Assembly (NCBI GenBank): GCA_030062745.1
Contig: CP099845.1
Location: 15,106,903-15,170,902, forward strand
Direction: 5' to 3'
DNA: 64,000 nucleotides
Source of the DNA: Capitulum mitella
Lineage: Eukaryota; Arthropoda; Thecostraca; Pollicipedomorpha; Pollicipedidae
Part shown: piece after piece, positions 1 to 12,290 of the stretch
Numbering within the stretch: position 1 is the stretch's first letter
Layout: the number at the start of each line of letters is the position of its first letter
The notes under the pieces: model-generated
Told to the model about the DNA's origin: nothing
What the model saw: the letters and a program-made list of their open reading frames with translations, nothing else
Databases searched by the model: none
Program-made: the position numbers and the translations under genes

Positions 1-477
<477 letters not shown>

Positions 478-548
478 ACGCGCCGCTGGACAGGACTCTA
501 ACGGGCCATACGACTGCGACTGCAGCCCCAGGCCGGCCGGTGACGTAC

Positions 549-721
549 CGAACGGCTCCCAGTCGCACCAGTGAGGGTGAGCCGAGGCATTGACTCCTGG
601 CGGCGGGGTCTTTCCGTCGCAGTCCTGGTTCAGCACATTCTTCACCACCGATATGGGCTTGCGTGAAGCGTGGAACGCCGAATACGTGATGAATGTCAGC
701 ACAAAGATCAGCCACTTGAAA
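549..721 (-). CDS. SLC37-type sugar-phosphate exchanger, single internal exon (partial)
   Basis: Read on the minus strand, the exon encodes about 58 residues. They begin with a hydrophobic membrane helix (FKWLIFVLTFITYSAFHASR), then KPISVVKNVL, a short Cys/Asn-containing loop and HWCDWEPFG. This is the pattern of the first membrane helix and first luminal loop of SLC37 glycerol-3-phosphate/glucose-6-phosphate antiporters of the major facilitator superfamily, which act in the endoplasmic reticulum. The exon is bounded by a pyrimidine-rich acceptor ending in AG (positions 723-722) and a GTACGT donor starting at 548, giving 173 nt with a split serine codon at its start. The stretch after the donor is not transporter-like, which supports the boundary. 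Neighbouring exons were not found, so the subtype is unresolved. Family assignment comes from motif memory, not a search. Confidence 0.72.
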
Positions 722-839
722 CTGTCGAGCACAAAATCAAGTCAAGGAGGAACAATAACATCAGCGGCCAGGGCAGTGGAGTAGCCGGGATTCGGCCACG
801 GGGAGGAAAATCCGATCAGGGTTCTCGTAATTAACGGGG

Positions 840-1460
840 CCCATGTCAAAACCATATCAATGGCGTAAAACGACGGTTGATGACGAAAAACGACGCCGAC
901 TGTACGAGGTACCAGTTAGGTCGCCTTTACAACGCCTTTACAGGCACGCAGGGGCCATACAGGAACATAGGGGGCCAGGGCCCCCTACAAGCAGGGACTC
1001 CAGCGGGCACCTTTACAAGCCGGCGGGGTGTCTCTATTGGCCAGCAAAGACCTTAGAGAGCGAAAGGAGGTCCCTCCAGAGGCCGACGACAGCGCTTTTT
1101 TATGGGCCGGCATGGGGCCCTCTCCAGACAAGCAGTAAACCCCCTACAAGCTAGCAGGACCCCTTAAACGCTCATCAGACCACGGGCCTGTCTTCATGGC
1201 ACATATGGCCCTATTGTATATTGTGAGTGCGTTCTTTTTGGATTCATGGTAATTCGCAGGCCTTCTTTAATGCTTAAACGGCATTTATTTTGCTTTCATT
1301 GTCTGTTTCGGCCAGTGATTTGGGGCTTCCTGTGGCCTTCGGCCCCAGTGGGGTCCTCTCGGCAGCCAGGAGGGGCTCGCTTCGCCTTCAGAGGGAGGGT
1401 CGCAGCCCCTTTGGCCCTTACCCTTTGCTACGCCACTGTGATCGGCCGTCTGAAAATGCC
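840..1460 (+). mobile_element. GGGGCCC-rich transposon family, partial copy
   Basis: Contains repeated phrases of the form CCTTTACAAG and GGGGCCCCCTACAAGC, then CCCCTTAAACGCTCAT. It ends in a segment ending CTACGCCACTGTGATC. The same order of blocks recurs at 4140-6000 (forward) and, reverse-complemented, at 10495-10925, so it is the 3' part of a dispersed element. No transposase is visible. Confidence 0.7.
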
Positions 1461-1925
1461 GACAAGAAACCACGTCCCATGCCAACAAAAACGTGACGTA
1501 TTGAGTGCGAACGAGAAGCCAGGCAGTTTGTGTGAAACTATGAGAAGCCTGGGACCACAAAAATTTGAACTACTATAAGCTTCATGACTATGGCTGTGAA
1601 ATGAGCCATGAACGAACATCAGCCTATCAATTAGCAAAAGCGATTATTTTCATGCTAAAACTGTTTCGCACATCCGACACAGAAGGCAAAAATATTCAGC
1701 AACTTCAAATTTACAATGCCATGTCTAACATTATTCTGTAGTGGAATGTGAATGGCGACGTAAGGCTGATATTACTGTTTCTCGGACTATCGTCTTCGTC
1801 CCATGTGTTACGTTCACCACGTTCCGGCCGGATAGTCTCCAACCGCTGGGGCGTAGCCAAGATTCCTCCCGGGGGAGGGGCAAATCGGGTCACGGGGGCC
1901 TTCCTAACCAATGGTGGCTCTCGTC
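1461..1925. other. Unassigned spacer
   Basis: Mostly unrecognised sequence. A short stretch near 1850-1880 (GGGGCGTAGCCAAGATTC followed by a G-rich run) resembles the terminus of the adjacent GGGGCCC-rich elements and may be a terminal scrap. No gene is seen. Confidence 0.4.
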
Positions 1926-2269
1926 AGTGACGGGTCCAGGATTTCATTACGGCGGGTGAGTGTGGAGGGGGGGGGGGGGCAAATGGTTAGTGCGGCCCCT
2001 CCCTCACTTTTTGTTCTTCATATATGAAAAAAACGTTGATCCGCACAGGTACACGGGAAACATCTGGTGTCATTCTGCATTTTTTCACCATGTACAAAAC
2101 CGAAAAAAATCAGGCGCGTCAGCTTATGAGAAAATTCTGTGTTTCGTTCTCCTGCAAAATGGCCGCAACAAGGCGAAAACGGCAAGATTTTAGGCGGCTC
2201 CGTCCCTCCCTCCATTTGAAATGTCGTGCCTGTATCTGGTCTAAAAGCTCGTCTCCCCTCCCCCCCGTG

Positions 2270-2556
2270 GATTCTGGGGACCTTTTCGTCAGTTTAGGTT
2301 CTTGTAGTAACAGCGGCACTTTTGGTGGTCTCGGATCATCTGCCATGCTAGGACCCTTTACTGGTCTCAGGTTCCTTTTCCACTTTCACCTGTCGTTTGG
2401 GACGTTTCAGTTTCCCCTTTGGAAGTTTCAGGGGCATCTCGGACAATTTCAGGGATCCATCTGGTAGTACAGTGACCCTTAAGCCACCTCGAGTTCCCTC
2501 CTGACGTCCATGGGACATTTTTGCCATCTAAAGAGCCCTCAGGCACTAACAAAGGA

Positions 2557-2624
<68 letters not shown>

Positions 2625-2666
2625 TCTCTTTCTCTTTCTCTTTCTCTTTCTCTTTCTCTTTCTCTT

Positions 2667-2744
<78 letters not shown>

Positions 2745-4030
2745 GTGACAGAGGCGCCTCTGGCATTGTTCTAGGTCCTTTGGCCGCTTCAGGAGCTGTA
2801 TGGACGTCTCAGGGTTTAGCAGTTCCAGGGACCCCTCTGGTCGTCTCAGGGCCCTACTGCTGGAGACTGCTAGTTAGCAGTCTCAAAGGCCCCTCACTGG
2901 CAGTCTCAGTAGACACCCTGTGGTCCTATGTGCCCCTCTTATCGTCTCTGGGGGACATTCTTGCCGTCTCAAGGCCCTCTGGTAGTTACAAAAGACCTTT
3001 TGGCAGTTCCAGGGTTCCAGTGCATTGACATGAACCCTCTGAGAGTCTTCGGTGATCCCCAAGGCTGCACCAAGGTTTTCATGTTACACAGGGTACACCT
3101 GACAGTCTAAGGGCCCCTCTAGCCGTAGCAGGGGCCTTTCTGGCGTTTCAGGGACCTCACTGGCAGTCTCGGAAGGACCTTGTCAGTGCCAGAAGCCCGC
3201 CTAACACACTCGGGTGTCCCCTGGCCGTCTAGGGTCCCCACACCGTCTTAGAGGCACTCTTGTCGTATTTGTCTCGCAGGGGCCCTCCGACCTTTGTGGC
3301 GGTCTCAGGGGTTATCTGCGGTGTACAGGCCCATTTGCAGTCTCAGAAACCACCTGACCTTCCCGGAGTCCCATTACAGCATGAAGAACCCCTCACGTTT
3401 TCAAAAAGGCCAATATAGCCCACTTGGGGCCTCTCTAGAGGTTAAGGTTACCGATGAATCCCTGTTCAGGGGGCTCCTCTGGCTGACTACGGTCCCTTTA
3501 TGCCGTGCTAGGCACCTTCTTAAGTTTTTTTCCGTCTCAGGGACCTCTCTAGCACTTTTAGCGATCTCAGGCACCATTTGCCGTGTTGAGCCCCTCCTGC
3601 GGTCCCAGGGGCTCTTAGAGAGTTTCAGGGGCCCTTCTATCCATGTTACTGTCTCAGGGCCTCAAGGGCCATGTTACCGTCTCAGGGTCTCATTAACCCT
3701 ACCTTCGGCTTTTTACAATGGCCCGTCAAACCAATCCGGGACTCCTATAACATTCCAGGGGCCCCCCAGGGATTCATTGCTTATCTTGGCCGTCTCAGGG
3801 GCCACAATAAGGCCGTCTCAGGGGCCCTATGACCCGTCTGATGATCTCAGGGGCACTCTGCCGTGTTGGGGTCTTGTTGTGGTTTCGGCGGCCCCTTGGG
3901 AGCTTCAAGGTCCGCTAAACGTCTGTACTCTAAGAGGTCCTCTGACCTTCCTGGAGGCCTCCTGGCGGCATCAAGAGCCCGTCAGGCTCTTATAGAGACC
4001 CCGTGAATCTCATACGGGGCCCCTTCGGAG
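2270..4030 (+). repeat. Degenerate GTCTCAGGGGCCC minisatellite
   Basis: Dozens of diverged units of roughly 25-30 bases follow the pattern GNCCCTCTGGCCGTCTCAGG. Apparent open frames across it are by-products. The same array occurs reverse-complemented at 13420-13660 and 15370-16150, showing that it is an internal part of the dispersed element and not a local satellite. Confidence 0.75.
2559..2741. repeat. (TC)n microsatellite with TTTCTC variants
   Basis: A 183-base CT tract. Its middle third (about 2616-2696) has switched to a TTTCTC hexamer, so it is a composite microsatellite. It sits inside the minisatellite of the surrounding element. Confidence 0.95.
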
Positions 4031-4433
4031 CTCCTTTTATATCTGACAGGGGCCCCTCTCAGGCCTCGGGGGGGGGGCAGCGATCGTCTCATCACTCCCC
4101 CTTGGATCCGCGCATGGCCCTCGCAATAAGTGAAGCCCCCTGTGGTTAAAATTACTGTCGGTTTGTAAAAGGGTCCCTGCTAGCCTGTAAAGATGTCCCT
4201 GCCAACCTGGCGGGTACCCCTTACAGGTCGGCAGGGGCGTCTTTACAGGCAAGTAGGACCCCTGAATGAATGTTTAGTGGCCCCTGTTAGGTTATTGGGA
4301 GACACTGCCTGCTTGTAGGGGATCCCCTAACCGCCTATAAAGGGCGCCTATCGGCTTACGGAGGCAGGGGCAACGGCCTTCTTCCAGACCGAAAAGAGGT
4401 CCTTCCAAAGGCTGGCAGAAGTCCCTTTAACCC

Positions 4434-5630
4434 TATTCCCGCAGGGCTAGGCGGTATGGTCGATTCCCGGCAGGGGGGGGCGGATTCGCCCCCCGAGATC
4501 TCGAGAACTACTCGTCCGATTTCATCGCAACAAACGGCAATCGATTTGTCATGACCTTAACTACATTTTTATAGGAATTTTTCAAAATTTTGAAAAAATG
4601 TGGATACAGAGGCGCAAAAATATCAAAATCAGGGATATTCTTGGGCTTCTTACAGCTTGGTTGTTTATGGACCGATTTCGATGAAACTGACACGAATCGA
4701 GAGATTATAGTTAGGACTTTTACCATTGGTACACACATATGACATTTTGAGAAAATTCAGGGGCGTTCACAGGGTTTCAAAAAACAGGAGAATTAGCTTT
4801 CCAGTAACTGAAGGGACAAGAAAGGTAAAAACACTTTTTGCCTTGTGCTAGTCATGTTATGCTAAAGAAGTACAAATCGCATTACATTATTTGTATAATG
4901 TTACCATAGGCGGTGTCAGGGACATAAAAAGGGGAACTGTCATGGTCACACGTTCTTCAGATCCACTTGCGATTTTTGACCCTAAATGACCTACAATGAC
5001 CTTGGAGTCACTTGGAATGATCTCGTGTGCATTTAATGTTATCTGTAAACGTTTTCAATCACTTGAATTCAGTCGATTTCAATAATTTCATTTTATGGCC
5101 ATTGCGATGAGTACGCGCACTGACATTTTAGGTCATAGCTCCGTGACCCGACCTGATATCACGCTGAAACTTGATACAAAGGTAAAGGGCATCCTTTTGC
5201 GTCATACGTATTCCGGGTTTGGCATTTGAAAAAAACAGCGCCGAAATTATTGCAATAAAACCAAATTTTGACTTTTGACCTTGATCTGACCTTGTAAAGT
5301 GACCTCAGACGAACAAAATTATATCTCCACATTGCCCAACTACTTAGCTATACAGCCATTTGAAGCTTTAAGTTCTATTTTAAAAACGCTATTTTTGGCA
5401 GACATTTCCCTTTTACCCGTAACATGGCCAAAAATGGCCTGAGGTGCCTCCCAAAAACGTTGCCTGGCCCAGCCCCTCAGCAAAATAGAGTTTTGAAATT
5501 TTGTCACGACACGTAGAAAGAATAGCTAGAAAAAGTCACCAAGTTTTGTGAAGTTGTGTTAAAAAAACTGGAATTGGCAAGCAAAAAACCCGTGGGGGCC
5601 GATTCACCCACCCCCTGCGAGGAACAGGGG
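4434..5630 (-). mobile_element. Family A piggyBac-like non-autonomous element, nested copy
   Basis: The left edge reads TTAA then CCCTATTCCCGCAGGG; the right edge reads AACAGGGG followed by GTAA, a mutated target duplication. The interior is collinear in reverse orientation with the copies at 20141 and 50 kb: TCTCGAGAACTACTCGTCCG near the left, GCAAGCAAAAAACCCG near the right. About 1.2 kb, no transposase frame. It interrupts the GGGGCCC-rich element, so it is the younger insertion. Confidence 0.8.
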
Positions 5631-6171
5631 TAAGGGCCATCACGAGACTCTTCCAAGAAAAACAATGAATTCCCCTATAAGGTAGCAGGGGCCCCTAAAC
5701 GTTCATTCAGGTTTCTATTCATACACACGAAGCGTCCTGTATATTCGGAGTACGTTTTTTCGTACGCCTTCTTCAACGTTTAACGTGTTTTGCTGTGTAT
5801 GTTTCGGGCAGAGTAAGGCGCCCTGCGGGGCCTCACACTTTCCAAAGGATTGGGGCCTCCGGCCCCACGAGGGCCGCCCGGCCGCCAGGGGGCCCCTTTT
5901 TCCAGGGGGGCCATACCCCTTTGGCCCGTCCTTGGCTGCGCCGCTGTCCAGGCGTCGTCAGGCGGCACAATTGGGTGGTTCAAAGAATGGCCCATTCGGT
6001 GATGGTTAATCGCCAAGCGTGTCACTGAGAGACAATTCGTCAAAATCCAGAGGCTCCGGTTTGAATCTGCGGCCTTTCTCGTCCAGACCCACGTTAACCT
6101 CATTTATATGACCAAAGATATTAACCCGCCGTAACAACAACACGTGAATTCCCGTATGTATATAATAATAT

Positions 6172-6400
6172 AATAACCTTAATACCCCCTCCCAAGGTCT
6201 CAGGAACTAACCGTCCGATTTAATTACAAAAACAACAGGAATCGATTCGCCATGGCGCAAACAAAACATTAAAAATTGGGACTTACTGAACGTTGTAACG
6301 GTTGTAACGTTTGGACAGGGGGGCAACGTCACGAAGAGGGATATTTCTGAATTGTTACAACTCCGATGTTCATGGACCGATTTTCTTAGCGTAAATCGAA
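6172..6400 (-). mobile_element. Family A fragment
   Basis: Resembles the left 200 bases of the minus-oriented family A copy at 4490-4690: CTCAGGAACTAACCGTCCGA, then an ATCGATTCGCCATG-like block, then CATGGACCGATTTTC. It is diverged and has no recognisable terminal TTAA on either side. Confidence 0.6.
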
Positions 6401-9400
6401 ACCTAATTGATGAATCTTTTCCTTTTATTCATGTATATTTTTACTGAAACTGAATTAAGATACATAACAAACATATCTATTTACATTCTACTGTCAGTTT
6501 CTGACTCACAAAACACAAACCACTTTACAGTCTGTACAACATAAGCCAGTAATGTCTGAACCATGATTACCGTGGGGTAACATACCATACTGCTTTTTTC
6601 ATTTTTTTAAGATGTCCTGGTCGACCCCCTGCTAACCAGCAGACTATGCTGGCTATGAAGCCAACATGTTTGGCTTTCATGCCAAAATACATGACAGGTG
6701 AGCTTCGGCCATGGCTACCTGCCCGCGATCTGTTAAGAACATGTTCATAAATGGTGTGATGTTATTCACTTTGGTATCTTTTGACAATTGTCAACCAAAA
6801 CCAGGGAGTAAGGTTAGTAACTCTACACCAAAGGCAGTCACTTCAGCCAGGCCAATGCTGTTTTATGGAAAATGACACAAGTTCAAGTAGCATTATTGCC
6901 TTTAATTTCGGGCAAAGTAATGCCAGTTTTGTAATGATGTCATGCTAATGAAAACAGGATCTCCCTAGTCCTGAGCACCATTACTACAAGCCATCTGTAA
7001 TAAAGTTTCTGCCAATTTCTGGCTACCCAAAAGAGATTGGATAGACCTCACACCAATGCTTTATGTTAAAACCTTCTACTGGCATGTGAATAGTAGTGGC
7101 ATAATACCATAAAAATGGTACAGAACTACCTCCTATATCCAGGGAACTTTTCCTTACGAGTTTTTGGCGAAATACTGCTCAAGTATAGATAACTAAAAAT
7201 AGAATAAATAATGTAGGTTGTCAAGGCTAGCCCTGGACACATCAGTTAAAACCATGAAAACACTGACCTCAGTGTCAGCCATTGTGCAAAACATGATGTA
7301 AACTACAATGATGGCCATCAAAATGTTGAAAAGCATCCTTACATACAAAGAATTACAAACATACATGCATACATTACATACAAAGAATGGTGTTTTGTAT
7401 ACCTAACTTGCCACTAACTGGGACAGTCATCCCTCTTCCCCAAGTGTGTTTTTTAGATATTTCTGAAACAAATGCACACAGCAATCTGAAACTTTCAAGA
7501 ATGGTGTTACATTAATTATGCAGATATGGACAAAACCTGAAAACAAGGACATCTTAGGTGATGTTTTCAAGAAGTCCTAAAACAGCAATGTTTTGTGGTT
7601 CAATGTTCAATTTTACTTCATTGCTCTACTGTAGGTGTTTTTTTTATAATGCATGGTGACTGACTTGTGCTGCATATCACCATCACCTGAGAGTTCAACA
7701 TGGAGCACCCCTGACCTTACACTGGGTCATCCTGGGCAAAATATGTACTTTTCATGTCCTGGGTTCAGTGAAAATGGATTCTAAAAAAGGAATTGAAGAA
7801 CCTGATTTTTGGATACAGCCAAAAAGGCTACCAGATTTTCTTGCAATAAACTGCCTGTAACACAACATGCAGTTTCTTGCAACAGTATTACACAGCAGTT
7901 TCTCACAGCAGTGCAACATTTTTCATTTTATCAATTTTATTTTATTGCAAGAGTTGTGGAGACTTCAGTTTGCAAGTAAACTGGTGACCACTGTTTGGTC
8001 CTGTGGATGACCACTGTTGAGATATTGGCCTTTGCAATACTGTGCAGCATTCATTGTAAATGTGCAGCACAGGACAAATCCACTACTAAAGTCATCCAGA
8101 GGCATCAGGCAGAGGTCATTAGAGTGCTTGTGGTGCTCCAAGTTTGAAACTGCAAAATTTTACAATATTGAATGTGCATGGTTATTAAGGCCATTTTGAA
8201 ATTTTTGTGCCAAAGGTTGTGATTTTTTAGAATGTTCATGTAGATTGAACTATATGGATAATAGACATCACATGACCAAACTGATAATGGATATCAAATT
8301 GTGACATGCCATTTGAGTTGGCCAAATCAAGTATATGGTTCTCAATATAGATGGGCTGTGTTAGCCTCTCACTAGTAAATGGAGGGTGGCAAAATGCCCC
8401 TGTCAGTGCCAAATATCTGAACATAGTGTCTAAAATATAGCAAAACTGATTCACAGTGCTTCTTAATGCACAGCTTTGAATACAGAAAGGCAAACATTAT
8501 GTACACAGGGGTTTTCTGGTTTCCCTGATGGGCTATGAGTACATGCATTAGGTTATGGTTGAAAGCAGAGTTAAGAAAAGAAACTAATTTCTTGCATTAT
8601 TCCTACAAATACAACATGTGTATGATTCACAATTTGTAGCCAGGCCAAACATTTGTGTTTTATTTACAAACATTTCCATTTCTTACATGAAAATACTAAT
8701 AGCTTTCACCACACTTTGATATTTTGCACTGCATAATTTCGAATATACCACACCCATCAGCTACAAGTAGTAACTGAATGTAATACTAGAGAATACATAT
8801 AACAAAATCAGTCTTTCATGAAATTTCCTTCACTAGTTTTGCTTAAAACATCCACATTACTATTTTACCACACCATTTATAAGTACATCAAGATCCCCTG
8901 CACACAAAACTGGGGAATCCTAGATTTTGTTGCAAACTGAATGTTATTTTACCTTCACCAATTTTGTTTTTGTATTTGTTTTTTACTTGCAAACATAAAT
9001 GGTTCCTTTAGATGAATCTGAAGTCTTCACTAAGCTGTTGTGCACAACACTTTTGGATGTTACAACAACTTTCAGTGCTTTTTTGCTGGCTAAACTCTGC
9101 ATGACATTCCTAAGAATGACATGTATGGATCTATGTAGATTTCTTTCTACATATACCTGACAACATTATTCTTGTGACATTCTAACAGCCACATGCCAAT
9201 AAAGACTGAGGGGCAAAGATATACATACATTTGGTTGATGTAACATGAGCATAAGCCATATGGTAGCTTCTCAAAATATGGTGGGTGAGGATGTTAAATG
9301 ATGAAGACAAAGGGGCATCAATCAAATATACCAAAAGTACATGTATTTTGTAACTGCATGACAGACACCTAAATACTGATCTTTCATCTGGACTGCTGCA

Positions 9401-9480
9401 ACACAAGTTGTACGCAAGTCTTCAGAGTAAAAAAAAATGTGACTGCAGGGCAGTCAAAACACTTCATATCGGTGGGTAAT
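6401..9480. other. AT-rich block with no recognised gene or repeat
   Basis: About 3.1 kb of AT-rich DNA, clearly different in texture from the flanking GC-rich transposon sequence. No long open frame on either strand, no recognised repeat shared with the rest of the window, and no RNA gene seen. It could be intron or old intergenic DNA. Confidence 0.5.
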
Positions 9481-10493
9481 CACCTATTATATACCTAAGA
9501 ATATGCGTGCAGATTAAATTTTCCCCATCCCAATGTTCTGTCCCATATGGAACGATTTGGACACTTACGTGACATTTCTGGCTCGCGTATTATGACCTGA
9601 ACAACAGCCAATTTTCTCAAGGAGCCATATGCCGCATGGTAAATTGGACATCACACGTCTGGATTTCCCTTGGAACCTTCGAACGCGGCGAGGCCACTGG
9701 CTACGTCCACCGCACAGGACCTCCGACACCCCACCGGCAAGCCCGCACTACAACAGCTGAATCTGTCAGGACGCGTCGCTTTTGTGGCAGCTGCGGCAAA
9801 GTGTTTGTTTACATGGTCAAAGGTGCGCATGGATCACATCACACCATTCCAGACAGCCGAGGATTCTTCTATGGCTTTGGAATAGTAACCTATTAACAAT
9901 AGTTGTCGGGGCGTCTTTCAATATGCTGACTAGAGGGTAGTTTGCTCAGCGGCCCTCAGCTCATGTACACCAGTCATCCGTCCTGTGCCCACCAGCAAAA
10001 TATCAAATACGATTTTGTTAAGGATAACAATATGCGAATGCCCTTTCCAGGCGCTCAAACATCAGTTTTGTGAAGGCATTGACATGCCTTGTGTTTAATG
10101 TCTACTTTCCTATATTTCTCCATGCCTTTGCTTTATTTTGCCTATCCGTTGCCTCAGTGCATCTTTTTATGAATTTTCAAGAGCACTTACGGTTATAAAT
10201 AGGCACTGCTAAAGAAAAGAAAATCTTTTCTTTTAGTGCTCACCAGTGAAAATGCATTTTCACGAAGTGAAAGGGAAATTTGCTATGTATTTAGCATCTA
10301 CGTGTTTTTATTTATACGTTGTAAATTTGCTACGTGTTCGTACGTATTTAGAATCTACCTTAATCAGTAGGCATGGGCGTAAGAACGGAGGTCATGGGCG
10401 CCATGATACCCCCACTTTCCAGCTCGATGCATGGAAAGAATCTACTTCAAAATTGGTTTGGCACCCCACTTTCTGAGACGTCTCTGCGCCTAT
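9481..10493. other. Unassigned sequence
   Basis: Two overlapping plus-strand frames of 71-86 residues lie near 9636-9896, but neither has recognisable motifs or splice boundaries I would trust. The last 120 bases (GGGCGTAAGAACGGAGG region) look like a transposon edge next to the element starting at 10495. Confidence 0.35.
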
Positions 10494-10494
10494 G

Positions 10495-10925
10495 CAGTGG
10501 CGTAGCCAAGGGACTCAGCCCCCTGGTGGACGAGCAGCCCCCCCTGGGGCCAAAGGCCCTAGTTCTTTGGATAGCGTGAGGAGCCCGCAAGGCGTCTTAT
10601 ATTGTCCAAAACGGACAATTAAAGTAAAGTAGGAATATTTTAAGCATAAAAGCAGGCTTACGAACTTAAAGAAAACGCATTCAAATAAACAAGAAGGCTT
10701 TGTGTGCTGTGAAGAGAGGCCCGTGGTCTGAATGAGCGTTTAGGGGCCCCTGCTAGCTTGAAGGGGAGCTTCCTGCTTGTCTGAAGAGGGCCTCCTGTCC
10801 GTCCATAAAGGGCCCCTGTCAGCCTCTGAAGGACCTCCTTTCGGTCTGGAAGCGTATAGGGCTGCGGCGGACATCCAGCCGGCCGGCCGCTCGCAGGGGC
10901 AGCGACTCCGGCGGGCCGGCCGCTC
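10495..10925 (-). mobile_element. GGGGCCC-rich transposon family, 3' end in reverse orientation
   Basis: Starts CAGTGGCGTAGCCAAGGG, followed by CCCCCTGGGGCCAAAGG, an AAGGCTTTGTGTGCTGTG block and TGAATGAGCGTTTAGGGGCC. This is the reverse complement of 1150-1440 and 5690-5950 in the same block order. It may pair with the reverse-oriented 5' end at 13420-13975, with other sequence between. Confidence 0.7.
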
Positions 10926-12153
10926 CGGGCCGTAGTGTTAACCCCATGGTCGCGTTCATGTTTCATGCGAAAAATCACGTTCTGGGTGGTCCTGTCCATT
11001 TGTTTCTTAAAATTTCGTTTTGCCCATGCCCTGTTGCCTGATTCATGGTCTTCTACTTCGGCCAAGAAATATTGTCATTCCTATGTCGTGGACCGGTGGC
11101 ATGTCGCGATTTATGAGTTGTGAACAATGTATTTTGCTATACATTCAACATGGGGAAATTTCTGCTTTGTCTTTCAGGTTGTCTGATGCGACACGTACCG
11201 ATCAGAAGCCTTTGCGTATGGGTGGACCATGTAGCTCAGTTATATGTCTACCAGATAGGAGGAATTTGTCGTCGATTTGACTTTGGCATTCCGTTGGGAA
11301 TTGGCAAAAGGCAATGCTATACCTTGCATCGTGCCTGAGAAGATTCATTTTTTCGTCGCCAGGTGTCGCTAGCTGTACTGTTCGGTTCATGTCAGGTGAC
11401 CATGGGCGCGTTCAGGATTCAAATTCACATGTAAATTGGCTCTTAGCAAACAGGAAAGCCGCCTCCACACTGCAGGCACGCGAAAAGAACGAATGCAGTG
11501 TTACACAACAAAGCAATGCAAGCAATAAAAAGGGCTCAACTTTATTCGTGCCCGAAACAATGAGGGGTAACCCGTATAAAGGGAAGCATGTGAGAGAAAC
11601 AAAGAACCAAATAGATATCTATGGCTCACGAATTACGCAGCTAACAAATAGGCCAACTATAATAGAACTCCCCATAGAAAACACGAACAAGCCATGGAAT
11701 CCAAAGAGCCAGATACGAACAAACCAAATATATATTTGCGGTTTTCCGCACCAAGGAATAAACCAACTCCCAGCGTTACAAGTGAAGCTGCTTGACAGAT
11801 TCGCGATGCTATTGAATAGCGAATCATTTAGTGTTAAAAAAAACTGTCAAGGTCATTCAACATCACTGAACTAGAGTGGGTCAAATTCGGGTCATGGTTG
11901 TCGGAAATAAGCTGCTTTCATGAATGGAGTTTTAAAGACAGACTTTAGAACCTGCTATAGGTACTTAGATTAAAAAAAATGAAAAAATAAGAATGGATGG
12001 GATGGTCTAAGGTCAGGTCGCGACGTCAGGTCAAGGTCAAAAGTCGACCATTCTTTTCTAACATTGAACTTGCGTTATAATCATATCAGCCAACAAACCG
12101 GGACAAATATGACAGGACACGCCATCTTCTACTAGCGTACCAAATTTCTGATA
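10926..12153. other. Unassigned sequence with a long but unconvincing open frame
   Basis: The longest frame here (11314-11874, plus, 186 residues) is Asn/Lys/Gln-rich with no recognisable domain or splice signal, so I do not call it a gene. No repeat family is shared with the rest of the window. Confidence 0.35.
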
Positions 12154-12200
12154 CACACGCACACGCACACACACACGCACAGACATACCCACACGCACAC

Positions 12201-12277
<77 letters not shown>

Positions 12278-12290
12278 GAGAGAGAGAGAA
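12154..12290. repeat. Compound microsatellite (CA)n (TA)n (GA)n
   Basis: A CA tract with CG interruptions (12154-12242) runs into a TA tract (12244-12276) and a short GA tract (12276-12290). Three abutting dinucleotide runs form one compound array. Confidence 0.93.

Larger units (their letters stand above)
1927..5960 (+). mobile_element. GGGGCCC-rich transposon family, longest copy
   Basis: Starts with CAGTGACGGGTCCAGGATT and ends near TTGGCTGCGCCGCTGTCC. The reverse complement of that end resembles the CAGTGGCGTAGCCAAGG terminus at 10495, so both ends share a CAGTGRCG-like start. Order of parts: unique 5' section (1927-2270), degenerate minisatellite interrupted by a CT microsatellite (2270-4030), a section starting near GCAGCGATCG (4080), a ladder of CCTGTAAAGG-like phrases (4180-4430), a nested family A element (4434-5630), and the 3' end. 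The host sequence continues across the nested element in the same block order as the uninterrupted copy at 840-1460. No coding capacity was found. The class is uncertain; the termini suggest a cut-and-paste DNA transposon. Confidence 0.62.

Noticed and set aside
2510..3028. 172-codon plus-strand frame
   Set aside because: It runs through the CT microsatellite and the degenerate minisatellite of a transposon; no independent evidence of a protein.
3294..3995. 233-codon plus-strand frame
   Set aside because: It lies entirely in the GTCTCAGGGGCCC minisatellite, which rarely contains stops in this frame.
11314..11874. 186-codon plus-strand frame
   Set aside because: Asn/Lys/Gln-rich, no domain, no splice or start support; likely a chance frame.
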